A DNA stretch of 18,046 nt from Duncaniella sp. (GTDB lineage Bacteria; Bacteroidota; Bacteroidia; Bacteroidales; Muribaculaceae): positions 1 through 18,046 of the forward strand of contig JAFLRW010000016.1 of the NCBI GenBank assembly GCA_022511285.1. The letters are read 5' to 3'. Below the pieces are notes generated by a model, which was given only the letters and a program-made list of their open reading frames with translations, was not told the origin of the DNA and made no database searches. Below, one piece after another: positions 7,584 through 14,343 of the stretch. Both the position numbers and the translations under genes were made by a program. The stretch's first letter is position 1; each line of letters starts with the position of its first letter.

Positions 7584-7616
7584 CAAAGTTAAGAAAAAAA
7601 AGCCGTTTCCATACAA
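7584..7616 (-). promoter_or_regulatory. Bacteroidetes-type promoter of the DUF4199-GT2-...-phoH operon
   Basis: On the minus strand TAACTTTG (plus-strand 7584-7591) is a perfect TAnnTTTG -7 box. A -33 TTG lies at plus-strand 7614-7616, with 22 bp between them, the same spacing as the promoter at 768-800. Start of transcription is predicted near 7577, about 45 bases before the ATG at 7533. It lies just outside the left direct repeat of the AT-rich island. Confidence 0.7.
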
Positions 7617-7634
7617 TCACTCCTCCACAAAATC

Positions 7635-7648
7635 CAAAATGTTTCCAA
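7635..7648. repeat. Left copy of 14-bp direct repeat bounding the acetyltransferase island
   Basis: CAAAATGTTTCCAA here is identical to 8637-8650, about 1.0 kb away on the same strand. A TCCACA motif occurs a few bases upstream of both copies. The two copies bracket the AT-rich acetyltransferase segment, as expected for an att-type or target duplication, or for short direct repeats that mediated insertion. Confidence 0.6.
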
Positions 7649-7692
7649 GGGCAGGTTCAAGGGCAGGTTCAAGGGCAGGTTCAAGGCAGGTT
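7646..7692. repeat. 12-bp tandem repeat, four units
   Basis: The unit CAAGGGCAGGTT occurs at 7646-7657, 7658-7669 and 7670-7681; the fourth unit, 7682-7692, lacks one G. The array starts inside the last three bases of the left 14-bp direct repeat. It is noncoding as far as I can see, and its length should vary between strains by replication slippage. Confidence 0.85.
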
Positions 7693-7783
7693 CAACTGGC
7701 AAGTGCAAAATTAGCGATTTGTTTGTTCAAAATACTCCCGTAACCATTTCTTGGGACTTGGAAAATTATTCATAACCCTAATT

Positions 7784-7809
7784 TAAAGTGGTCGAATTTG
7801 ACCACTTTA
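7784..7809. repeat. 10-bp perfect inverted repeat with 6-base loop
   Basis: TAAAGTGGTC (7784-7793) and GACCACTTTA (7800-7809) are exact reverse complements around GAATTT. It lies about 130 bp past the acetyltransferase stop. It lacks a following T-run, so it is not a standard intrinsic terminator. The sequence and the nearby AAGTGGCACT (about 7840-7849) are reminiscent of repeated ends of IS21-type elements in Bacteroides; I hold this loosely. Confidence 0.5.
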
Positions 7810-7939
7810 GAATGTCCGCCGGGTTACCCTCTTTTGTGTTAAGTGGCACTGAATGGATTGAAAAAACCAATGCTGTTGGTATAAAAGCGGAGTTAGACAA
7901 AATTGGCCGAATGCCGTCTAATCGGAAATATAAGATTTA

Positions 7940-8494
7940 TCAAATATTTTTGATAAATTTAATTGGGTTGCCTGCTACCAATATATTGCTTTCAACGTCT
8001 TTATTAACGACACTCCCAGCGGCAATTACAGCGCCATCCCCAATAGTTACTCCGGGAAGAATACAACAGTTCCCTCCTATCCACACATTGTTTCCAATTT
8101 TAATTGGCATTGCATAACCCGATTTGTATCTATCTTTCGGGTGCAGTTTATGTCCCGTAGTATATATACCCACGTTTGGACCGATAAGACAATTATCCCC
8201 AATGATAATTTGTGCATAGTCTAACATTGTACAATTATAACCGGCATAAAAATTGTCGCCAACGTGTATATTGTCGCCGAAATCACAATGAAATCCATGA
8301 GAAATAGATGGATTATTGCCTACACTTCCGAAAAGGCTCTTAATAGTATTGAACAGTTCTTCTTGTTCAGTTATAGGAATAGAATTTAGTTTTCGTACTA
8401 ATCTATCAGCTTTAATCATTTGTTCAAGCCGATTAGTAGAAACTAAATGTTCAATACTTCTTAAATATGTAATTTTGTTTGATTCTTCTTTCAT
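7940..8494 (-). CDS. Sugar O-acetyltransferase, left-handed beta-helix (maltose/NodL-type)
   Basis: Acetyl-CoA dependent O-acetyltransferase of the LbetaH hexapeptide-repeat family, acting on a sugar hydroxyl. At 184 residues from the ATG at 8494 it has the family's standard length: an N-terminal helical cap (about 1-60), then imperfect hexapeptide turns from about 70 to 178 (GDNIHVGDN, IIIGDNCLIGPNVGI, IGNNVWIGGNCCILPGVTIGDGAVIAAGSVV). The catalytic histidine is H115 in YTTGHKLHP. The open frame continues upstream to a TTG at 8650, but that part is low-complexity and the ATG gives the canonical start, so I use the ATG. It is clearly more AT-rich than its neighbours, transcribed alone, and sits between two 14-bp direct repeats, all suggesting recent acquisition. 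A -7-like TAATTTTG lies at 8524-8531 on the minus strand, without a clear -33. Confidence 0.92.
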   Translation of the reverse strand: MKEESNKITYLRSIEHLVSTNRLEQMIKADRLVRKLNSIPITEQEELFNTIKSLFGSVGNNPSISHGFHCDFGDNIHVGDNFYAGYNCTMLDYAQIIIGDNCLIGPNVGIYTTGHKLHPKDRYKSGYAMPIKIGNNVWIGGNCCILPGVTIGDGAVIAAGSVVNKDVESNILVAGNPIKFIKNI

Positions 8495-8636
8495 TTCAAA
8501 ATTAAATTGAGTGAGTGTGAAAACAAAATTACTAATAATTTTTAATATATAAATAAGTAATTTGGACTCAAAAAATATTGGGGAGGGGGGAGGCTGTTCA
8601 GATCGAAGATTTTTGCAGTTCGATTTGGAATCCACA

Positions 8637-8650
8637 CAAAATGTTTCCAA
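8637..8650. repeat. Right copy of 14-bp direct repeat bounding the acetyltransferase island
   Basis: CAAAATGTTTCCAA, identical to 7635-7648. To the right the sequence leads quickly into the TlpA operon promoter at 8716-8746, so the island sits exactly between the two divergent promoters. Confidence 0.6.
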
Positions 8651-8715
8651 AAGGCTTGCCGGCTGCGTACATATTGTGCATAATACATTATAATCTTGGA
8701 ATTTTTCCGTAACTA

Positions 8716-8746
8716 TTGCAAAAACGGCATAAATAGTTTAATTTTG
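8716..8746 (+). promoter_or_regulatory. Bacteroidetes-type promoter of the TlpA-DUF6029-Omp28 operon
   Basis: TAATTTTG at 8739-8746 matches the -7 consensus and TTG at 8716-8718 lies 20 bp upstream. The predicted start near 8753 leaves a leader of about 20 bases before the ATG at 8772. No other box of this type was seen in the gaps down to 17932, so it may drive much of the ten-gene run. Confidence 0.7.
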
Positions 8747-8771
8747 CATTTACAACGTTAACAATTTAATT

Positions 8772-9269
8772 ATGCGCCAACTCATCAATCTCTTCTCGGC
8801 CATTGCTCTAAGCTTGGCGTTTGCCATGCCCGCGGCGGCACAGCTCCCATCCATTCAGATTAAGGATATCAACGGGAAGACAGTCGATACTGCCACCCTT
8901 GCCAACGATGGTAAGCCGTTTGTTATCAGTTTCTTTGCCACCTGGTGCAAGCCTTGCGTGCGCGAGCTCCGGGCCATTGCCGAGTTGTATCCCGACTGGC
9001 AGGACGAGACCGGATTGAAAATCTTTATCGTCTCCATAGATGAGGCTCAGAATGTGTCAAAAGTAAAACCGCTCGTCGATGGCGAGGGCTGGGAATATGA
9101 CGTGTTGCTCGACACTAATTCTGATTTTTTCCACGCTCTCGGCCTTCCGATGGTGCCTCATCTGTTGATTCTTGACGGTAACGGCAACATTGTGGAGTCT
9201 CACTCCGGATACACCGATGGGTCCGAGACGGAGATTATCAAAAAAGTTCGCTCGCTCATTAACGACTGA
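8772..9269 (+). CDS. TlpA-like periplasmic thioredoxin / thiol-disulfide oxidoreductase
   Basis: Exported thioredoxin-fold protein of the TlpA/ResA type, which reduces or exchanges disulfides in periplasmic proteins. At 165 residues it is a minimal single-domain member. A cleavable signal peptide covers about 1-23 (hydrophobic 7-18, ending AAAQ). The redox motif is WCKPC with C59 and C62 in the typical FFATWCKPCVREL context. The cis-proline loop is GLPMVPHLLIL, and IVESHSGYTD matches the last strand of the fold. It is first in the operon, directly after a good promoter, and ends 5 bp before the DUF6029-like gene. Two downstream products, an Omp28-type lipoprotein and a small secreted protein, carry cysteine clusters that could be its partners (inference). 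Confidence 0.93.
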   Translation: MRQLINLFSAIALSLAFAMPAAAQLPSIQIKDINGKTVDTATLANDGKPFVISFFATWCKPCVRELRAIAELYPDWQDETGLKIFIVSIDEAQNVSKVKPLVDGEGWEYDVLLDTNSDFFHALGLPMVPHLLILDGNGNIVESHSGYTDGSETEIIKKVRSLIND

Positions 9270-9274
9270 CCCCG

Positions 9275-10945
9275 ATGATTAGCCACTCACTGAAATATAT
9301 GATTCTGGCAGCGGCTTTCAGCTGCCCTGCGCTTGCCTCTGCCTTTACGGTGGGTGGTGATAATGGTGTGGCCTTCCACGGCTCCGTGCAGGTCGATGCC
9401 CTCTTTCCCGAAGAGGACGAGGCTATCGAGACGGGGACGTTTGACAAGAAATTGCTCTTCAATTCGTATGCCGACCTCAATATGATTAGCAAGTATGTCG
9501 ATGCCGGTGTCCGATTCGAGTTTATGAAATGGCCGCTGCCGGGCTATGAAAACGATTTTGCCGGCTGGGGAGTCCCTAATGTTTATGTCAAAGGGCGCTA
9601 CAAGGGGTTTGAGCTGACCGGAGGTGATTTCTATGAGCAGTTTGGCTCAGGCTTTATATTGCGCACTTATCAGGAGCGTTCATTGGGTGTCGACAACTCG
9701 CTGCGTGGGGGTAGACTTAAATATACCGGCGTCAATGGCCTCCGCCTCACTCTGCTCGGTGGCGTGCAACGCAGATATTGGGACTGGAAAAAGTCGTCGC
9801 AAGTGTATGGCGCGGATGCCGAGGTCAACATTGAGGATTTAGCTCCTGCCCTCAGCGAAAAGGGTATAGGATGGACCGTAGGTGCAAGCTATCTCCTCAA
9901 ACACGAGAAAGATGACAACATCCTGATGCCGGGCACCGACTATCGGCTCAATCTTCCGGCTACAGTGCCGGCCTGGGATTTGCGCACTCAATTCCGCCGT
10001 GGCAATTTCAATATCCTCGGCGAGTTTGCCTGGAAGGGACAGGACCCCTCCTTCGACAATGATTACTCCTATGGCATCGGCACCGCGGCAATGCTCTCGG
10101 CGGCCTACTCCCGCTCCGGGCTTAGTGTGCTTCTCCAAGCCAAGCGTTCCGAAAATATGGCTTACCGCTCTCAGAGGATGATGAGCGGAGCATCGGCTTT
10201 CCTCAACAATATGCCCGCTTTTGCGTGGCAACACACTTATGCCCTCCCCGCCATGTATCCCTATGCCACACAGGCTGCACCCGGCGAATGGGCTTTCCAG
10301 GCTTCAGCTGCCTACACATTCAAACGCAAGACCCCACTCGGTGGAAAATATGGCACAAAAATCAAACTCAACGGTAGCTATATTCGCGGACTGGACCACA
10401 CCGGAGCATATCTCCACACCGTCAACTCTCTGAGTGGCACCGACGGATTTCGTCCCTCGGTTTTCGGCATGGGAGAACATTTCTATCACGACTTCAACAT
10501 CACTGTCGATAAGAAAGTTTCTTCGGCCCTTGCCTTCACATTTATGTATATGAACCAGATGAGCAATCGCTCCGTCATCGAAGGCAAGGGGGGCAAGGTG
10601 CGCTCCAATATTTTCGTGGCCGACACTAAATGGAAGATTGACAATCGCTTTACTCTGCGCAACGAACTCCAATATCTCCACACCCACCAAGATAAAAAAG
10701 ACTGGGCTTACGGGCTCTTGGAATTATCAATAGCGCCATATCTGATGGTGTCTGCCTCAGATATGTGGAATTGCGGCGACACCGGCTCTCACTACTATAT
10801 GTTTGGTGTTGCCGGCAATTATCGCGCAAACCGTCTGCAGCTTTCCTACGGCCGCACACGTGCCGGATTCAACTGCTCGGGTGGTGTCTGCCGCTACGTT
10901 CAGGCAACACGTGGTTTTCAATTGGCCTACTCATACAATTTCTAA
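9275..10945 (+). CDS. DUF6029-like outer-membrane beta-barrel protein
   Basis: A 556-residue exported protein that I recognise as DUF6029-like, a Bacteroidetes family of unknown function. A signal peptide covers about 1-23 (hydrophobic core, ending ALASA). The mature protein has repeated amphipathic beta-strands with aromatic girdles (YVKGRYKGFELTGGDFYEQF, FILRTYQERSLG, LTLLGGVQRRYW) and closes with FQLAYSYNF, an aromatic-terminal last strand typical of barrels inserted by the BAM complex. Cysteines are scarce apart from a late group, C500, C534 and C539, where CSGGVC resembles CAGGQC in the secreted protein two genes on. It lies 5 bp after the TlpA-like gene and 9 bp before the Omp28-like gene. 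It may be a receptor or export partner for the module (inference). Confidence 0.8.
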   Translation: MISHSLKYMILAAAFSCPALASAFTVGGDNGVAFHGSVQVDALFPEEDEAIETGTFDKKLLFNSYADLNMISKYVDAGVRFEFMKWPLPGYENDFAGWGVPNVYVKGRYKGFELTGGDFYEQFGSGFILRTYQERSLGVDNSLRGGRLKYTGVNGLRLTLLGGVQRRYWDWKKSSQVYGADAEVNIEDLAPALSEKGIGWTVGASYLLKHEKDDNILMPGTDYRLNLPATVPAWDLRTQFRRGNFNILGEFAWKGQDPSFDNDYSYGIGTAAMLSAAYSRSGLSVLLQAKRSENMAYRSQRMMSGASAFLNNMPAFAWQHTYALPAMYPYATQAAPGEWAFQASAAYTFKRKTPLGGKYGTKIKLNGSYIRGLDHTGAYLHTVNSLSGTDGFRPSVFGMGEHFYHDFNITVDKKVSSALAFTFMYMNQMSNRSVIEGKGGKVRSNIFVADTKWKIDNRFTLRNELQYLHTHQDKKDWAYGLLELSIAPYLMVSASDMWNCGDTGSHYYMFGVAGNYRANRLQLSYGRTRAGFNCSGGVCRYVQATRGFQLAYSYNF

Positions 10946-10954
10946 CACTCTCGC

Positions 10955-11740
10955 ATGAAACAGATATTCTTCTCGCTTGTGACAGTTGCCACACTTACTG
11001 CCTGCAGTGGCATTGATGCCGACGACCGCTTCATCGAGGTGCCGGGCATAGTGCCCGAACGCACTGTGCTCATTGAGGATTATACGGGCCAAAACTGTGT
11101 CAACTGCCCCGCGGCTCACGAGGTGCTTGAGCAACTGCAGGCGCAATACCCCGACAATGTAATCCCCGTCAGCATTCACGCCGGACATTTCGGCGTCAGT
11201 GTCGACCGGACCGTTTATCCCGACTATGTGGGCCTTATGCAACCCGAAGGCGATAAGATGGCTGACCGCTGGAACATTACAGGCTATCCGATGGGAGTCA
11301 TCAACCGTTCCTCGCTCCTTGAAGTAGATGCCTGGGCTGAAGCCGTGCGCGCTCAGCTCGCCACCCCATCTTATGTAGGTATCGACCTCGAGGCATCAAT
11401 CTCCGGCAGCGACATCAATATCTCTGCAACATTCACCCCCTCGGCCGACATCACGGCTACACTTCACGTCTGGATTGTGGAGAGCGGAATCATCGCCTTC
11501 CAGCGCGACCTCTCAACTCGTATCCCTGACTATCGCCATGACAATGTCTACCGATGCGCCGTCAACGGCTTCGAGGGCGAACAGCTGAATCTATCCGCGC
11601 ATTTGCATCACACGGCCACATTCTCACAGACCGTTCGCGACAGCAGCACCGAGCGCTGGAACACTGACAACCTCTCTGTCGTGGCATTCCTGGAGACTCC
11701 TCAGGGGGTTCTGCAGGCTGCCATAGCTAAAGTAAAATAA
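10955..11740 (+). CDS. Omp28-related outer-membrane lipoprotein with thioredoxin-like CxxC
   Basis: A 261-residue lipoprotein of the Omp28 group (named from Porphyromonas gingivalis). The signal ends in LTAC with C17 as the lipidated residue, followed by SGIDADD; the acidic residues after the cysteine fit surface-exposed Bacteroidetes lipoproteins. The N-terminal half is a thioredoxin-like domain with ENYTG-type context read here as EDYTGQNCVNCPAAHE, the redox pair being C48 and C51. The C-terminal half (about 140-261) is a beta-rich domain typical of Omp28 (NISATFTPSADITATLHVWIVE). It lies between the barrel gene and the secreted protein gene in the same transcript. I infer a thiol-handling role at the outer membrane; direct evidence for the enzymatic activity of this family is limited. 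Confidence 0.87.
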   Translation: MKQIFFSLVTVATLTACSGIDADDRFIEVPGIVPERTVLIEDYTGQNCVNCPAAHEVLEQLQAQYPDNVIPVSIHAGHFGVSVDRTVYPDYVGLMQPEGDKMADRWNITGYPMGVINRSSLLEVDAWAEAVRAQLATPSYVGIDLEASISGSDINISATFTPSADITATLHVWIVESGIIAFQRDLSTRIPDYRHDNVYRCAVNGFEGEQLNLSAHLHHTATFSQTVRDSSTERWNTDNLSVVAFLETPQGVLQAAIAKVK

Positions 11741-11769
11741 CACTCAATCTCACATACACAGATTATCCT

Positions 11770-12471
11770 ATGAGAAAACTCTACACCATCCTGCTCGCAC
11801 TGCTTGCAGTCAGTAGCATCTCTGCCCGTCAACTCACGTTTTATCAGGGAAATAGCCCGATAGCTCCCAATTCTGTAATTGCTTTCGACAAAGTCGAGGT
11901 TGAAGATATTGGTGGAGGATACAAATCAGTAGTCATCGACCCTGATATCTATCTGGGCACCGATATGTACTCCTCAAAAATCAAGGTGACGGCCACTTGC
12001 ACCAGCGGTGAGACTATCCAAATGTGTGCAGGCGGTCAATGTGAATTCGGATCTTCTGTGGTCAAAAACAATGTCACCATTCAGAGCAACAACCGTATCC
12101 CTCTGCAATTTGAATACACCGACTACGAACTTGCCCCTGGAAAAGATATTCCGACAGTCACGGCTGAAATAGAAGCGGTGGATACCGAATATCCCGAGAC
12201 ATTGGTCAAATTTACAATCGTTATGGGTCCCAACGCCGCCGGTTTGGCTCAAACCGTTGCCGATGACGTGGTGAAGGCTTCACCCACAGGGATTGACTAC
12301 AATCTCTCTGCGCCGGCCACAATCTCCCTCTACTCCATCACGGGCACCTTGGTCCACTCTGTTAAGGCTGAAGGAGGCGGATCCATCTCCACCCACTCCC
12401 TCCACCCGGGCATCTATATCTACTCTGTCAATGGCAGCCGCCGCATCACAGGCAAACTCCGCGTGCATTGA
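11770..12471 (+). CDS. Secreted protein with T9SS type A-like C-terminal sorting domain and clustered cysteines
   Basis: A 233-residue exported protein of unknown function. The signal peptide spans about 1-19 (ending SISA). The body (about 20-165) looks like a beta-sandwich and holds three cysteines in the spacing C77-x8-C86-x4-C91 (the last part is CAGGQC), the only cysteines in the protein. The last 60 residues fit the Por secretion / T9SS type A C-terminal domain: ISLYSITGTLVHSV, then SLHPGIYIYSVNG and RRITGKLRV, matching the family pattern of a strand, G-xLV, L-xxGIYI-x-V and a basic end. It lies 29 bp after the Omp28-like gene. I infer that it is the exported client of the module. Whether a type 9 secretion machine exists in this genome cannot be told from this window. 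Confidence 0.75.
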   Translation: MRKLYTILLALLAVSSISARQLTFYQGNSPIAPNSVIAFDKVEVEDIGGGYKSVVIDPDIYLGTDMYSSKIKVTATCTSGETIQMCAGGQCEFGSSVVKNNVTIQSNNRIPLQFEYTDYELAPGKDIPTVTAEIEAVDTEYPETLVKFTIVMGPNAAGLAQTVADDVVKASPTGIDYNLSAPATISLYSITGTLVHSVKAEGGGSISTHSLHPGIYIYSVNGSRRITGKLRVH

Positions 12472-12516
12472 TTATGAGTCGCTAAATAACACACACTCCC
12501 CCACCTCACAGCTTTT

Positions 12517-14334
12517 ATGAGTTACAGCTTATTAGACTTCCTCTGCCTTATAGGCTCTGTGGCCTTGTTCCTCTACGGAATGAAGGTGATGAGCGAAGGC
12601 CTGCAGAAAGCCGCGGGCGACCGTCTGCGCAACATCCTCTCGGCAATGACCCGCAATCGCTTCACCGGATTGCTCACAGGCGTGCTTATCACCGCTCTAA
12701 TCCAATCCTCCTCAGCTTCCACTGTGATGGTGGTCAGCTTTGTCAACGCCGGCCTGATGTCGTTGGGGCAATCTATGGCAGTCATAATGGGTGCCAACGT
12801 CGGCACAACGTTTACAGCCTGGATTATTGCCCTTTTCGGTTTTAAAGTCAACATTTCGGCTTTTGTCCTCCCCCTCATCGGTCTTTCCATCCCTCTGCTT
12901 TTCACAAAGAGCAGCCGCAACAAGTCGATAGGGGAATTTTTTATCGGCTTCTCATTCCTATTCATGGGTCTGGATTTGATTAGCCAATATGTCCCTGACC
13001 TCCAGAGCAACCCCGAGATGTTTGCTTTTCTCGAACGCTACACCACAATGGGTTTCGGTTCGGTGTTGATATTCACCTTTGTGGGCATCGTTCTCACTAT
13101 GGTGATTCAATCGTCTGCCGCCACCTTTGCCATCACTCTGATTATGTGCTCCAAGGGGTGGATTGATTTCGACCTCTCCTGTGCCTTGGTGCTCGGCTCA
13201 AACATTGGCACAACCATCACTCCGCTTATGGCCTCTATGGGGGGAAATATAGCCGCCAAACGGGCCTCCATGGGCCACCTCCTCTTCAACGTGCTCGGCA
13301 CCGCGTGGACCCTCGCAATTTTCTTCCCTTTCTGCCACCTCACACAATGGCTCACCGCCCACATCGGTCAAGGCGACCCTGCGGCTCTTTCTTCATTCGT
13401 GAATCATATCGAGGCCACTGACCCTTCTACCTACGACCACCTGTTTGACAACTCCCTCCCCGCCGGACATCCCATCAGCACACAGATTGCCGCCATGCAG
13501 CAGAGTGTCTCTATTGGCCTCTCTGTGTTCCACACCATTTTTAACCTCATCAACCTGTCAATAATGATTTGGCTCACAGGCTTGTATGTGAAGATTGTGG
13601 AGCATCTTGTGCCTGCCAAGCCTAATCAGGAGGAGTTTCAACTCAAATTCATCCAGGGTGGTATGGTTTCCGCCTCCGAACTCAATATTTCGCAGGCCGA
13701 GAAAGAAATTGTGGTCTATTCACAGCGTGTGCAGCGCATGGTGGGAATGGCTCAGACTATCGTCCATACCAAGGTCAATTCCGAAGAGTTTACAAAGCAG
13801 TTCTCGCGCCTTGAAAAGTATGAAGAGATTTCCGACCGTATGGAAATTGAGATTGCCGACTATCTCAACCGCTGTTCCGAGGGGCGCCTATCCAATGAAG
13901 GTAAGCATCGAATTGCTGCTATGTTCCGCATCATCAGCGAGATAGAATCCATTGCCGACTGCTGCTACGGCATCGGCAAGCTTCTGATTCGCAAGCGCGA
14001 CAGCGGCGCAAAGTTTACTGACGACATCTACCATAACATCGACTCTATGTTCATCCTCGTCGAAGCAGCCATCTCAAATCAGATTCTTCTGCTTCATGAC
14101 GTTGAGCACGCCGAAGAAAAAGATATTATTACCTCCTACAACTGCGAACGCGAAATCAACAATCTGCGCAATCAGCTCCGCACTCAAAACGTCAACAGCA
14201 TCAACGACCACATCTACGAGTATCAAGCCGGCATCTTCTACATGGATATTATTGGCTCGCTTGAAAAGATTGGTGACTATGTGGTCAACGTTGTCGACGA
14301 AATCAAATCGCTCTCGCGTAAAAAAACTGCATAA
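12517..14334 (+). CDS. Na/Pi cotransporter family protein with C-terminal PhoU-like domain
   Basis: Inner-membrane sodium-phosphate symporter of the PF02690 (NptA/YjbB) type, 605 residues. The membrane part (about 1-370) carries the family's inverted duplicated repeat: ALIQSSSAST near 60-69 with GANVGTT at 92-98, then MVIQSSAATF near 196-205 with GSNIGTT at 227-233. The QSS motifs build the substrate and sodium site. A PhoU-like all-helical domain follows from about 390 to 600, rich in charged heptads, as in many bacterial members. It starts 45 bp after the secreted protein gene and ends 9 bp before the GT4 gene. No Pho-box-like element was identified. The fusion is normal for the family. Confidence 0.93.
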   Translation: MSYSLLDFLCLIGSVALFLYGMKVMSEGLQKAAGDRLRNILSAMTRNRFTGLLTGVLITALIQSSSASTVMVVSFVNAGLMSLGQSMAVIMGANVGTTFTAWIIALFGFKVNISAFVLPLIGLSIPLLFTKSSRNKSIGEFFIGFSFLFMGLDLISQYVPDLQSNPEMFAFLERYTTMGFGSVLIFTFVGIVLTMVIQSSAATFAITLIMCSKGWIDFDLSCALVLGSNIGTTITPLMASMGGNIAAKRASMGHLLFNVLGTAWTLAIFFPFCHLTQWLTAHIGQGDPAALSSFVNHIEATDPSTYDHLFDNSLPAGHPISTQIAAMQQSVSIGLSVFHTIFNLINLSIMIWLTGLYVKIVEHLVPAKPNQEEFQLKFIQGGMVSASELNISQAEKEIVVYSQRVQRMVGMAQTIVHTKVNSEEFTKQFSRLEKYEEISDRMEIEIADYLNRCSEGRLSNEGKHRIAAMFRIISEIESIADCCYGIGKLLIRKRDSGAKFTDDIYHNIDSMFILVEAAISNQILLLHDVEHAEEKDIITSYNCEREINNLRNQLRTQNVNSINDHIYEYQAGIFYMDIIGSLEKIGDYVVNVVDEIKSLSRKKTA

Positions 14335-14343
14335 CAAAAGCCA

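Larger units (their letters stand above)
7534..7939. other. 406-bp intergenic region: leader, promoter and island left flank
   Basis: Reading right to left toward the DUF4199 gene: the left flank of the AT-rich island, a 10-bp inverted repeat, the 12-bp tandem array, the left 14-bp direct repeat, the operon promoter and the leader stem-loop. The stretch 7810-7939 shows no convincing gene on either strand. The plus frame opening with GTG at 7788 reads 50-odd residues before running antisense to the acetyltransferase; it resembles no protein I know with confidence and may be transposon-end debris. Confidence 0.6.

Noticed and set aside
7646..7692. Tandem repeat as a possible CRISPR array
   Set aside because: Units are 12 bp and directly adjacent with no spacers, and no cas genes are present.
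7784..7809. Inverted repeat as an intrinsic terminator for the acetyltransferase gene
   Set aside because: It lies about 130 bp past the stop and no run of T follows on the minus strand; a terminator role cannot be excluded but is not supported.
7788..8117. Plus-strand open frame of 109 codons beginning with GTG inside the inverted repeat
   Set aside because: From base 7940 it is antisense to the acetyltransferase; the first 50 residues match nothing I can name. Kept only as possible transposon debris.
8495..8650. N-terminal extension of the acetyltransferase to a TTG at 8650
   Set aside because: It would add 52 low-complexity residues across the G/C tract and the direct repeat; the ATG at 8494 gives the standard family N-terminus.
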